Shown here one piece after another: positions 55,696-64,000 of a DNA stretch of 64,000 bases. The stretch's first letter is position 1; each line of letters begins with the position of its first letter. The position numbers were made by a program, and so were the translations under genes. Below the pieces are notes generated by a model. That model was not told the DNA's origin. It ran no database searches and saw only the letters and a list, made by a program, of their open reading frames with translations. The stretch spans positions 620,001 to 684,000 of the forward strand of contig NZ_JALPRE010000003.1 of NCBI RefSeq assembly GCF_023195925.1. The letters are read 5' to 3'. The DNA comes from Aquimarina acroporae. Lineage in GTDB: Bacteria; Bacteroidota; Bacteroidia; Flavobacteriales; Flavobacteriaceae.

Positions 55696-56387
55696 TGGCT
55701 AGTGGTAAACTTGAAAAACTGAAGATCATTGCATTTAAAAATGCCGATTATTCTGATCCTCCAAATGAGCAACAGACTTTTACTGCCATGCTCAATCCTG
55801 AGACCTATACTTTAGACTATAAAGTAGAATATCAGGATGGTCAGGGGCAGGGAACGAGTAGTGCACAGCAACGTTTTAGCGTTAAAAAGCCAGAAGAATT
55901 TGCATTCGAATTATTGATAGATAGCTCTGGAATTATTGATGATAACCCTAGAGAATCTATAGAAGAAGATATCACTGAACTTAGAGATCTACTGTTAAAG
56001 TATGAGGGTGATATTCATGAACCTAAACATTTTCAAGTGTTATGGGGGAGCCTTTTGTTTAAAGGGAGATGTACAGGATTAAATATCAATTTCAAATTAT
56101 TTAATCCCGATGGAAAGCCAATTCGAGCAATTTGTAAAGTAACCTTAAGCGGAAGCGTAGAGGATAATTTACGTACAGCCGAAGAAAGGCGTGAATCCCC
56201 AGATATGACCCATTACAGAATGATTAAGGCTGGAGATACCTTACCACTAATGTGTTATAAGATTTATGGAGATTCTAGTCATTATGTGCAGATCGCAAGA
56301 GTAAATAAACTATCGAGTTTTCGTAATCTGGAACCCGGTACCGAAATTTTCTTTCCACCAATAAAAAAGAATACACCAGTAGCATGA
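55695..56387 (+). CDS. eCIS LysM baseplate protein, Pvc7-like
   Basis: This 230-residue protein has a phage-hub-like N-terminal part (KLKIIAFKNADYSDPPNEQQ, FTAMLNPETYTLDYKVEYQD, EEFAFELLIDSSGIID, FKGRCTGLNINFKLFNPDG). A C-terminal LysM motif follows at about 175-225 (YRMIKAGDTLPLMCYKIYGD, VQIARVNKLSSFRNLEPGTE, IFFPP). In PVC, Pvc7 connects the tube with the spike, equivalent to T4 gp53/P2 LysM proteins. It overlaps the spike gene by 4 bases. Confidence 0.92.
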   Translation: MASGKLEKLKIIAFKNADYSDPPNEQQTFTAMLNPETYTLDYKVEYQDGQGQGTSSAQQRFSVKKPEEFAFELLIDSSGIIDDNPRESIEEDITELRDLLLKYEGDIHEPKHFQVLWGSLLFKGRCTGLNINFKLFNPDGKPIRAICKVTLSGSVEDNLRTAEERRESPDMTHYRMIKAGDTLPLMCYKIYGDSSHYVQIARVNKLSSFRNLEPGTEIFFPPIKKNTPVA

Positions 56388-58129
56388 GTGAAGTGAATAC
56401 CATACCCAGCGTAAAACCAAAATCTGTTTCCACATTTACTATTATGTTAGATGGAAACAAAATCTCAGATCAGTTTAAGGTAATGAGTATCGTTGTAGAA
56501 AAGGAAATAAACAGTATTTCTAAGGCGACTGTGCTATTACAAGATGGCTCTGCTGCTGAACAAGGTTTCACTTCAAGTAATAGCGATGAGCTCATTCCGG
56601 GAAAAGAAATTGAAATATTAGCTGGATATCAGAACGATGAAGAAACAGTGTTTAAAGGAGTAACAATAAAGCACAGTTTAAAAGTTAGAAAAAGTACATC
56701 TGTATTGGTAGTAGAATGTCGACATGTAGCCATAAAGATGACCACCAAACTCCGTAACAACTATTTTCATGACCTTAATGATTCTGATATTGCCGATCAA
56801 TTATGTCGAGATCATGGGTTATCACTAGATAGTGACTCTACCGAAATTACCCATAAAGAAGTAGTTCAATATAACTGTACCGATTGGGATTTTATGGTAT
56901 GCCGAGCCGAAGAAAATGGGTTTTGGATCACTACGAATGAAGGTGCCAAAGTTGGATTTAAAAAACCAGATTTTAATCAGGAACCTATCTTATCATTAAC
57001 CTATGGAGCTACCATTAAAGAATTAGATGCCGAAATTGATGCAAGACATCAATATGAAAATCTAAAATCGATAGCCTGGAGTCCGGCAGAGCAAGAAGCT
57101 ATAAATAGTGAAGCTCAGGATCCATCGGTGCCGGCAGCGGGAAATTTGTCTGCAAACGATTTGGCTGGAGTGGTTGATAACTCAGAACTAGAAATACGGC
57201 ATACGGCATTAAACCAAGAAGAACTTCAGAATTGGGCCAATGGAATGTTTAAAAGACAAAGGTTGGCTAAAATAAGAGGTAAATTGAAGATAGACGGAAT
57301 CCATACGCCATTACCAGGTCTATTGTGTGAGTTGCAAAATGTTGGAGAACGTTTTGAAGGTAAAGTAATGATCACGGGAGTACGACATCATATTGAAAAA
57401 GGAAACTGGGAAACATTTATACAATTTGGAGCGTCTCCAAAACGGTTTGCAGAAAAATTTAAAATAGAGCAACCCATGGCATCTGCCCTTTTACCGGCTG
57501 TGCAAGGTTTACAAATTGGGGTAGTGACAAATCTGGAAGACCCCGATGGAGAAGAGAGAATTCAGGTACGGTTGCCAATGGTTCATGACAGCGATGATGG
57601 CGCTTGGATGAGACTTTGTTCCCTAGATGCAGGAGAGAATAGAGGATGGGTATTTCGTCCCGAAATTGGAGATGAGGTTATCACAGGGTTTTTGAACTCT
57701 GATCCTCGATACGGGGTGATTTTGGGGAAGGTACATAGCAGTAAAAATAACGCTCCTATCGAAGGTTCTAATGATAATTTTGAGAAAGGCTTTGTTTCTA
57801 AAGAAGAGCTAAAACTGCTATTTGATGATGATAAAAAGAAAATAACAATTGAAACTCCAGGAGGGCATACCGCAATTTTGGATGACGATGATACTAGCAT
57901 CACTTTAGAAGATAGTAATGGTAATAAATTGATAATGAATAGTGATGGTATTGAGATAGAGAGTATAAAAGATATAAAGCTAAAAGCATCTGCAGATATT
58001 AAAATGGATGCAGGATCGAATATTGATATAGGAGGAGGGGCTAATGCAAAAGTATCAGGGGGAGCAGGGGCCGAGTTATCTTCTGGAGGATCTACAGCGG
58101 TTAAAGGAAGTGTGGTACAATTAAATTAA
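56384..58129 (+). CDS. eCIS VgrG-like central spike, Pvc8-like
   Basis: This 581-residue protein contains a gp27-like part (about 15-370; FTIMLDGNKISDQFKVMSIV, HDLNDSDIADQLCRDHGLSL, WDFMVCRAEENGFWI) and an OB/gp5-like part (about 375-465; GLQIGVVTNLEDPDGEERIQ, VRLPMVHD, MRLCSLDAGENRGWVFRPEI, GDEVITGFLNSDPRYGVILG). A C-terminal beta-helix of short polar repeats follows (about 490-581; ITLEDSNGNKLIMNSDGIEI). This is the puncturing spike. It is followed immediately by the PAAR tip protein gene, 5 bases away. Confidence 0.95.
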   Translation: MSEVNTIPSVKPKSVSTFTIMLDGNKISDQFKVMSIVVEKEINSISKATVLLQDGSAAEQGFTSSNSDELIPGKEIEILAGYQNDEETVFKGVTIKHSLKVRKSTSVLVVECRHVAIKMTTKLRNNYFHDLNDSDIADQLCRDHGLSLDSDSTEITHKEVVQYNCTDWDFMVCRAEENGFWITTNEGAKVGFKKPDFNQEPILSLTYGATIKELDAEIDARHQYENLKSIAWSPAEQEAINSEAQDPSVPAAGNLSANDLAGVVDNSELEIRHTALNQEELQNWANGMFKRQRLAKIRGKLKIDGIHTPLPGLLCELQNVGERFEGKVMITGVRHHIEKGNWETFIQFGASPKRFAEKFKIEQPMASALLPAVQGLQIGVVTNLEDPDGEERIQVRLPMVHDSDDGAWMRLCSLDAGENRGWVFRPEIGDEVITGFLNSDPRYGVILGKVHSSKNNAPIEGSNDNFEKGFVSKEELKLLFDDDKKKITIETPGGHTAILDDDDTSITLEDSNGNKLIMNSDGIEIESIKDIKLKASADIKMDAGSNIDIGGGANAKVSGGAGAELSSGGSTAVKGSVVQLN

Positions 58130-58134
58130 GAAAT

Positions 58135-58422
58135 ATGGGAGCACCAGCAGCAAGAATAGGAGATTTTCATGTTTGTCCAATGGTTTCAGGTACAGTACCT
58201 CATGTAGGAGGACCGGTATCACAAGGCAGTGCAACAGTACTTATAGCAGGAATGCCTGCCGCCAGGGTTGGAGATATGTGTACATGTGTAGGGCCACCCG
58301 ATACAATTCTTGCGGGATCAACAACCGTAATGATCGAAGGAAAACCAGCAGCGCGATTGGGGGATTCGACAGCGCATGGAGGAACGATTGTCGTTGGAGC
58401 ACCAAATGTTTTAATAGGTTAA
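58135..58422 (+). CDS. PAAR-domain spike tip protein, Pvc10-like
   Basis: This 95-residue protein is a single PAAR domain with the repeated PAAR motif: GAPAARIGDFHVCP, GMPAARVGDMCTCVGPPDTI and GKPAARLGDSTAHGG. The Cys and His residues around CP, CTCVG and AHGG are the metal ligands of the tip. The protein sharpens the end of the VgrG-like spike and can carry effector fusions, but this one is a bare tip. It lies between the spike gene and the gp25 gene. Confidence 0.95.
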   Translation: MGAPAARIGDFHVCPMVSGTVPHVGGPVSQGSATVLIAGMPAARVGDMCTCVGPPDTILAGSTTVMIEGKPAARLGDSTAHGGTIVVGAPNVLIG

Positions 58423-58432
58423 AAGTTGAAAA

Positions 58433-58876
58433 ATGAGTACAGCAAGAGATTTTATTGGGGTAGGGTGGAGTTTTCCACCAACATTTAATCGAGAAAAAGG
58501 TGAACTGGAAACCACTAAGTTGTATAATGATATTCAAAAAAGTTTAGAAATATTGTTAACTACAAGACCCGGAGAACGAGTAATGCAACCTAAATACGGG
58601 TGCCATCTTGAAACCTTATTGTTCGAATCCCTAGATACTGGAACTAAAACCATGATTAAGGAAAGAATAAGAACATCAATATTATATTTTGAACCTAGAA
58701 TTGAAGCTAAAAAAATTACTCTTGATGATTCAAGACAGAACGAAGGAGTGCTTCTCATCTCTATAGAATATATCGTTAGTGCCACAAATAGTAGATTCAA
58801 TTTTGTGTTCCCATTCTATAGTGAAGAAGCTACAGAAATGAATATTCTAACTACCAACCATCCATTAGCAGTATAA
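58433..58876 (+). CDS. eCIS baseplate protein, gp25-like (Pvc9)
   Basis: This 147-residue protein has the GPW/gp25 lysozyme-like baseplate signature: FIGVGWSFPPTFNREKGELE, IQKSLEILLTTRPGERVMQP and KYGCHLETLLFE. It has no catalytic role in these systems but nucleates sheath polymerisation from the baseplate. It lies after the PAAR gene and one base before the large baseplate J gene; in the PVC order the gp25 and PAAR genes are the other way round. Confidence 0.94.
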   Translation: MSTARDFIGVGWSFPPTFNREKGELETTKLYNDIQKSLEILLTTRPGERVMQPKYGCHLETLLFESLDTGTKTMIKERIRTSILYFEPRIEAKKITLDDSRQNEGVLLISIEYIVSATNSRFNFVFPFYSEEATEMNILTTNHPLAV

Positions 58877-58877
58877 A

Positions 58878-61800
58878 ATGAGCAATTGTTCCGAAAATAA
58901 AAATCCGCTAGTCAGAAATGGAACCAGTCAAGGACAACGAGTATTGTCAAAACTAAGTCCTTCTTCTGTAGAAATTATAGATAAATCTACCGAAGATTGG
59001 ATGGTTTGGGCTGGCAAATTCTCAGACCATATAGGTTATACAGCATTGAACAATGCTCAGATTGGAACAATGAAGCCTTTTTTTACAACCGATATAAGTG
59101 CACAATTGGCTTTAGCAGCAAGTTATTCTCCAGAAACATTGTCTCAACATATAAGAGAATTACTTTGGTATACAGAAACTCAGGATGTAGGTTTGAAATC
59201 TGCATATACCGAACTTTTTGATATTATATTTTCCTACTTTATTGTTGTAGATAACTTGTTTAAACTTACAAAAGAGGATAAAGAGTATAATGGTATTTTG
59301 GTCAATCACATACAGGCGAAACTGTTACCTCTAGAACAAAGAGCATTTGCCTATTACAAGGCATCATTGCTGGGTTCTCCTGCTCAAAAACTAATCGTAA
59401 ATAGTTCTTCAGCCGATTTGAATATTTTTCATGAACCTATTAAAGGGCATGAAGATGCAATTGCTATTGGTTTGTCAAACCTTTTGGGTAAGAGGTTTTT
59501 AGAATCTTCAGACTTTACTACGTATTATTCAGCTATTTCTGCCGATTCTTCTATTTTTGGTGGTTTAACTGGGTTTGCAAAAAAAATAAAATATGTTAGT
59601 CAGCATAATTTCTTTACTAGTATACTAGATGAAATAAGTGCATCTGCCACATTCATCTGTAAACTTTCGCAAAAATATATCCATAAGTATCTTACCAATT
59701 GGCCCAATCATCAGCCAAACTATACTTTATTTCTTACCTGGTTGCAATTGTTAGAGTCAACCAAAGAGCACCTTAATGAATTAACAGGACGGCATCTTGA
59801 TTTTTATTATCAAAATGTATTGCAATTAAAGCAATTGGCACAATCGCCAGACAAAGCTTTTTTGGTCTTAGAGCTAAATAAAGTAACATCCTCGTTTGCC
59901 TTGAAGGAGAATACATTGTTCATGGGGCCTAAAGATGATACGGGTAGCATTATTACCTATGAAAGCACAAAAGAAACTGTTTTAAATACAGCAAAAATTA
60001 AACATTTGGCAGCTGTTTATTATGGTGATGAGGATGATAATATAGGAACACAGATTAATAACCGTAGGTTATTTACAGCCCCCATTATAAATAGTGCCGA
60101 TAGTTTGGGAGAGCCTATAGAAGGAGATATAGCATCATGGCATCCCTTTCATAATAAAGAATACGTAAACGCTGAGCTCTCGAGTATTAAAATGCCTAGA
60201 GCTGAGATCGGGTTTGCAATAGCTTCCCATTATTTAAGATTGAAGGAAGGAGCGAGAGTGATAACACTTGAGATGGAAGTTTCAAATTTTGTGAAATTTA
60301 ATGAGTTTGAATATAGGGCATATGTGACCACCGAAAAAGAATGGCTAGAAATAGAAGATACCAACTTGGTACTTTCTAAAGGTATAGGTGGGAGGGTTAA
60401 AAAACTAATTTTTAGCATGACTGTTACAGCAGATAAAGACCCGATAACGGCCTATGATGGTAAAGTACATTTAGGATCTCTTTCTGCGACAGAACCCGTA
60501 TTGAAAATTATGCTGGAACATAATGATACCGAAACATTTATTTATGATAAATTAAGCAATACCCGCATTAAAAAAATTAATCTAGAGGTTGAAGTTGGAG
60601 AGGTAAATAACACCTATAACGAGAATGGTGTAAAAAGTCTTGAATTACACAATGATATAAGCCCATTAAACCCATCAAAATCCTTTCATCCCTGGGGGGT
60701 AGAACCCACCATTGGAAATTCCTTTATTATTGGTAGTGATGAGGTTTTTTATAAAAAAGGAGCAAAAGTTCAATTAAATTTTAAATGGAAAGATTATCCA
60801 TTAAAAGATAATGGAACTGTCGATTCTGGCGCTATCGATTTTGATTATTATGATGGAGACGATTCCAGCGCATATTACCCTGTTGATGTCGAATTTAATT
60901 CGTTCAATAGTGTAGACAAACCAAATAGCACTCCTTCAGTAGAAGTTTTAAAACTAAGTAAGAATAAATGGGTTCAACTATTAGATAATGAATCGGTTTT
61001 TAGGAATCCTACCACTTCAAGTATAGATGATAAGGTTTGGTTAGAAATAGATTTATCATCTACCAATACCGAAAATCATGATGATGTATTCCTTGCCAAA
61101 AACCAGACATGGAATACCTATGGGGCAAATTCTAATAAAGGGTTTTTAAAAGTAAAGCTTAAGAATGATTTTGGACATAGAGATTACTATAATGCATTAC
61201 AAAGCTATTTGAAATTAGATCGGGATACCCATACGGCTCCAAGATATCCGTATAGTCCAACTTTGGAATCTTTTACTATAAGCTATAATGCAAGTTGCTC
61301 TTCTCAATTATCGAATATGAGTAGTTTTGAAGATAGACCATTAGAATTTTTTCACTTAGGACCTTTTGGAGATAGCGAACAACATAGAAAATTACAAGAT
61401 GCCAAACCAAAATTAGTTAGTAAATTAATTAAACGGTTAGATGGCCAGTATAAATCTCAAGGTAGTTTATTTATTGGCTTTGAAAATCTGAGACCAGGAG
61501 ATACTCAATCAATACTGTTCCAGGTGCAAGAAGGTAGTGAAGATCCTCTACTTGAAAAACCTGAAGATCACTTACTATGGGAATACTTAGCAGATAATAA
61601 TGTCTGGAAAACATTTGATGAAGATGGAGTGGGCGATACTACCGACGGGTTAATTGAATCTGGATTGATTAGTTTTATCATACCCAAAGATGCTGGTTTA
61701 GAACACAATGCTTTTGAGAGTAATTTGATTTGGATACGATGTTCTGTAAAAGAAGCCACCGATGCAGTTTGTAAAATTATAGGGATTTATCCCAATGCGG

Positions 61801-62672
61801 TTGAGGTTAAGCGTATAATTCCTGAAGAAACAGAGTATACATCTATGATCACACCTTCTGGTGAGATTAAAAAACTATTTTCTCCTGAAGCAAAAATCAA
61901 GAAAATAGAACAACCATATACAAGTTTCGATGGAACACCAAAAGAAGACAGTGAGTCTTTTTATTTGAGAGCTTCAGAGCGGTTACGACACAAAAATAGA
62001 GCTATAACCATTTGGGATTATGAACGCCTGGTTCTTCAAGCTTTCCCAGAGATTTATAAAGTAAAATGTTTGAATCATACCAAAATTGGTGGTTCACTTA
62101 GTGAAGGAAATTTAGTTTACAACGAAGTGGCTCCAGGACATGTTTCAATAATTACAATTCCGAATCTTGCGAATAGAAATGACATAGATCCTTTAAAACC
62201 ATACACCAAAAAAAGTACATTGAAAAATATTGAAGAATTCTTAAATGAAAGAACTTCTTGCCAAGTGACCATCCATACTGCGCAGCCCGATTTTGAAGAA
62301 GTGAAAGTAAAATGTAAAATAGTTTTAAGAGACGAGTTCCCAGATATTAATTACTACAAAGAAGTAATACAAAAAGACATCATGAACTTCTTAAGTCCAT
62401 GGGCTTTTACAACAGATACAGATTTAAATTTTGGTGGAAGAGTGCATAAATCGGTATTAATAGATTTTATAGACGAATTGCCTTACGTAGATTTTATAAC
62501 AGATTTTGAACTCTTACATATTAAATCTTCTGGGGGAACTACTTTGGTAGATGAAGCCATTGCATCAACCGCCAGATCGATATTAGTTTCTGTTCCTGCG
62601 CTTAAACATGATTTAACAGTAATGCTTAACTCAAATAATATAGTTAATCCAATAGTGTGTAACGATGAATGA
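58878..62672 (+). CDS. eCIS baseplate J-like protein, Pvc11-like
   Basis: This 1264-residue protein is the large baseplate wedge component. The conserved C-terminal part has YTSFDGTPKEDSESFYLRAS, ERLRHKNRAITIWDYERLVL, QAFPEIYKVKCLNHT and RTSCQVTIHTAQPDFEEVKV, typical of baseplate J-like/Pvc11 proteins. The N-terminal two thirds is long and beta-rich, and the total length exceeds the PVC counterpart (about 950). It overlaps the next gene by 8 bases. With Pvc12 it forms the wedges of the baseplate. Confidence 0.9.
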   Translation: MSNCSENKNPLVRNGTSQGQRVLSKLSPSSVEIIDKSTEDWMVWAGKFSDHIGYTALNNAQIGTMKPFFTTDISAQLALAASYSPETLSQHIRELLWYTETQDVGLKSAYTELFDIIFSYFIVVDNLFKLTKEDKEYNGILVNHIQAKLLPLEQRAFAYYKASLLGSPAQKLIVNSSSADLNIFHEPIKGHEDAIAIGLSNLLGKRFLESSDFTTYYSAISADSSIFGGLTGFAKKIKYVSQHNFFTSILDEISASATFICKLSQKYIHKYLTNWPNHQPNYTLFLTWLQLLESTKEHLNELTGRHLDFYYQNVLQLKQLAQSPDKAFLVLELNKVTSSFALKENTLFMGPKDDTGSIITYESTKETVLNTAKIKHLAAVYYGDEDDNIGTQINNRRLFTAPIINSADSLGEPIEGDIASWHPFHNKEYVNAELSSIKMPRAEIGFAIASHYLRLKEGARVITLEMEVSNFVKFNEFEYRAYVTTEKEWLEIEDTNLVLSKGIGGRVKKLIFSMTVTADKDPITAYDGKVHLGSLSATEPVLKIMLEHNDTETFIYDKLSNTRIKKINLEVEVGEVNNTYNENGVKSLELHNDISPLNPSKSFHPWGVEPTIGNSFIIGSDEVFYKKGAKVQLNFKWKDYPLKDNGTVDSGAIDFDYYDGDDSSAYYPVDVEFNSFNSVDKPNSTPSVEVLKLSKNKWVQLLDNESVFRNPTTSSIDDKVWLEIDLSSTNTENHDDVFLAKNQTWNTYGANSNKGFLKVKLKNDFGHRDYYNALQSYLKLDRDTHTAPRYPYSPTLESFTISYNASCSSQLSNMSSFEDRPLEFFHLGPFGDSEQHRKLQDAKPKLVSKLIKRLDGQYKSQGSLFIGFENLRPGDTQSILFQVQEGSEDPLLEKPEDHLLWEYLADNNVWKTFDEDGVGDTTDGLIESGLISFIIPKDAGLEHNAFESNLIWIRCSVKEATDAVCKIIGIYPNAVEVKRIIPEETEYTSMITPSGEIKKLFSPEAKIKKIEQPYTSFDGTPKEDSESFYLRASERLRHKNRAITIWDYERLVLQAFPEIYKVKCLNHTKIGGSLSEGNLVYNEVAPGHVSIITIPNLANRNDIDPLKPYTKKSTLKNIEEFLNERTSCQVTIHTAQPDFEEVKVKCKIVLRDEFPDINYYKEVIQKDIMNFLSPWAFTTDTDLNFGGRVHKSVLIDFIDELPYVDFITDFELLHIKSSGGTTLVDEAIASTARSILVSVPALKHDLTVMLNSNNIVNPIVCNDE

Positions 62673-64000
62673 GCATATTACCATATTAAAAAACCCAGGA
62701 TTTAGAGACAGCGAAGATTACGCTGTGCTAAGGAAAAAAGGGATTGATTTAATTGAAAAATTAGGGAGTACCTATTGGACCGATTATAACATTCATGATC
62801 CAGGGATTACCTTGTTAGAGCTATTATGTTTTGCACAGACTGAAGTAGGCTTTAAACTTGGATTTTCTATAGAAGACTTACTAGCTTATAAAACCAATGA
62901 AGAAGTACTATGGGATGAGCAATGTTTTTATACCGCTAGAGAGATATTAACGGTCAATCCCTTTACCAATAATGATTGGCGAAAAGCACTTATCGATCAA
63001 ACAGGTATTGCAAACGCATGGATACAATGTACGCCATGTCCTTGTCATCCAGATTTTTATGCAGACTGTAAAGAAAGTGAATTAAGTTATGAAGAAACCG
63101 AACACCCAATCACTATTAAAGGGTTTTGGGATACATTGCTAGAACTTGAGGTAGATTCACAATATGGAGATTTAAACAGTGGTAAAATTTTTCATCAGTT
63201 TTCTTTTGATACTAATACTCATAGAGCTACGGCTGAGGTGAGATTTGATCCATGGTATAAGGCGCAACTGGACCAAGGATTACTCAATATTGTTAAAGCG
63301 AATGATATCGTTAGCATCGAACTTACAAATTATCATCTCGACGTTGCCGATGAAGTATTTTATAAGGCCTTAAGAGATCCTTTAAGAGTTGATGTAAGTT
63401 ATAAAGTAACCACTTCGGGTGGGGTAGAAAATATCAATCTGTTAGAACTACCTATAAAAATTTGGTTTAAAACAGAGGAAGGAAGAGAGATCATTCAAAA
63501 AAGTGACATTAAAACGGTTTTTGAAGATATCAATACTACAGGACCTTTTAGCCAATATCTCTATCAATTGAAAAAGGCCAATGAAGCCGTAGAGGAAGCA
63601 AAGAAAACTTTGCACGAGCATAGGAATCTGGCTGAAGATTATTGCAAAATATCAACAGTACCTATTGTAGATGTTGGTCTGTGTGCAGATATTGAAATGA
63701 GTGCCAATGCAGATATAGAATCTGTATTAGGAGAAGCATATTATTTATTTACAGAATATTTAAATCCAGTGGTGAAGTTTTATACGCTTAGTGAACTTCT
63801 TACCGACGGCAAATACACCGAGGAGATTTTTCATGGACCAAAATTAGATCATGGTTTTATTCTTGATGAAGAATTAGATGCTTCAGACTTAAAAACGGTA
63901 TTATATACCTCAGATATCATAAATATCTTAATGGATGTTGAAGGTATTGAGGCGGTAAAAAATATTACGCTTACAAAATATGATGAAGCAGGAAATTTGA
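62665..64000 (+). CDS. Second baseplate protein, Pvc12-like (3' end missing)
   Basis: An open frame starts at the ATG at 62665, overlapping the end of the previous gene by 8 bases, and stays open for 445 codons to the right edge. The N-terminus MNEHITILKNPGFRDSEDYA and the segment YWTDYNIHDPGITLLELLCF are characteristic of the baseplate J-like/Pvc12 type (the HDPGITLLELL motif). A Cys-rich turn (WIQCTPCPCHP) follows at about residue 115. The remainder of the protein and the rest of the eCIS operon, including any AAA+ ATPase, tail fibre and cargo genes, lie outside the window. Confidence 0.9.
   Translation, partial: MNEHITILKNPGFRDSEDYAVLRKKGIDLIEKLGSTYWTDYNIHDPGITLLELLCFAQTEVGFKLGFSIEDLLAYKTNEEVLWDEQCFYTAREILTVNPFTNNDWRKALIDQTGIANAWIQCTPCPCHPDFYADCKESELSYEETEHPITIKGFWDTLLELEVDSQYGDLNSGKIFHQFSFDTNTHRATAEVRFDPWYKAQLDQGLLNIVKANDIVSIELTNYHLDVADEVFYKALRDPLRVDVSYKVTTSGGVENINLLELPIKIWFKTEEGREIIQKSDIKTVFEDINTTGPFSQYLYQLKKANEAVEEAKKTLHEHRNLAEDYCKISTVPIVDVGLCADIEMSANADIESVLGEAYYLFTEYLNPVVKFYTLSELLTDGKYTEEIFHGPKLDHGFILDEELDASDLKTVLYTSDIINILMDVEGIEAVKNITLTKYDEAGNL

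Noticed and set aside
50539..64000. Type VI secretion system or a prophage
   Set aside because: There are no TssB/TssC, TssJLM or ClpV genes, and no capsid, portal, terminase or integrase genes. The gene set (Pvc16, single sheath, two tube proteins, DUF5908, LysM, VgrG-like, PAAR, gp25, two baseplate J) is that of an eCIS.

Overview
The window looks like chromosomal DNA from a marine member of the Bacteroidota, class Flavobacteriia. The DNA is A+T-rich and ribosome binding sites are mostly A-rich. Two intergenic regions carry the TAnnTTTG promoter element of this phylum. Several genes belong to flavobacterial families (Lacal_2735 family, DUF2256, DUF2452, TIGR03643). I see no tRNA, rRNA, CRISPR array, insertion sequence or integrase.

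Left part (1-12840, minus strand). The 3' part of a very large secreted protein with calcium-binding TSP3-type repeats runs off the left edge, and is preceded by a lipoprotein zinc peptidase. Next comes a tightly packed nine-gene signalling operon. In transcription order it encodes a CheY-like receiver, an H-NOX haem protein, a PAS histidine kinase, a FIST protein, a GAF-like histidine kinase, a second FIST protein, a third histidine kinase, an HPt protein and a LytTR response regulator. It has no membrane segments and reads as a cytoplasmic phosphorelay for gas (probably nitric oxide) sensing, with H-NOX and two FIST (NosP-type) inputs.

Middle part (12841-36780). A short coupled ORF, a subtilisin-like lipoprotein and a TPR-CHAT protease are on the plus strand. 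They converge on an ECF sigma factor and a TPR-bearing membrane anti-sigma factor on the minus strand. Divergent from the sigma gene is a two-gene Tc toxin: a TcB-TcC (SpvB/Rhs) fusion of 2740 aa with a 619-aa variable tail, and a TcA subunit of 3129 aa. A 12-base motif (ATGTTAACCTTT) lies upstream of the protease genes and of the Tc genes, and 11 of its 12 bases recur in inverted orientation just upstream of the sigma gene. I propose that these form one regulon: protease cascade, anti-sigma release, sigma factor, Tc toxin.

Housekeeping and repair part (36879-50187). GTP cyclohydrolase I, a Lacal_2735 small protein, an SGNH hydrolase and a membrane protein are followed by the four-gene ligase-associated DNA repair cassette (nuclease, ATP-dependent ligase, Lhr-like helicase, PdeM-type phosphoesterase). 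Next is a light-dependent repair cluster: DUF2256, a DASH cryptochrome, an FeS-type photolyase, a third photolyase and a TIGR03643 protein. A DUF2452 protein closes the section.

Right part (50539-64000). An extracellular contractile injection system (eCIS, PVC/AFP/MAC type) begins with the Pvc16-like cap gene. It continues through an unknown protein, one large sheath, two tube proteins, a DUF5908 protein, a LysM protein, a VgrG-like spike, a PAAR tip, gp25 and two baseplate J proteins. The second baseplate J gene runs off the right edge. The chromosome therefore carries two different protein-delivery machines within about 14 kb of each other.
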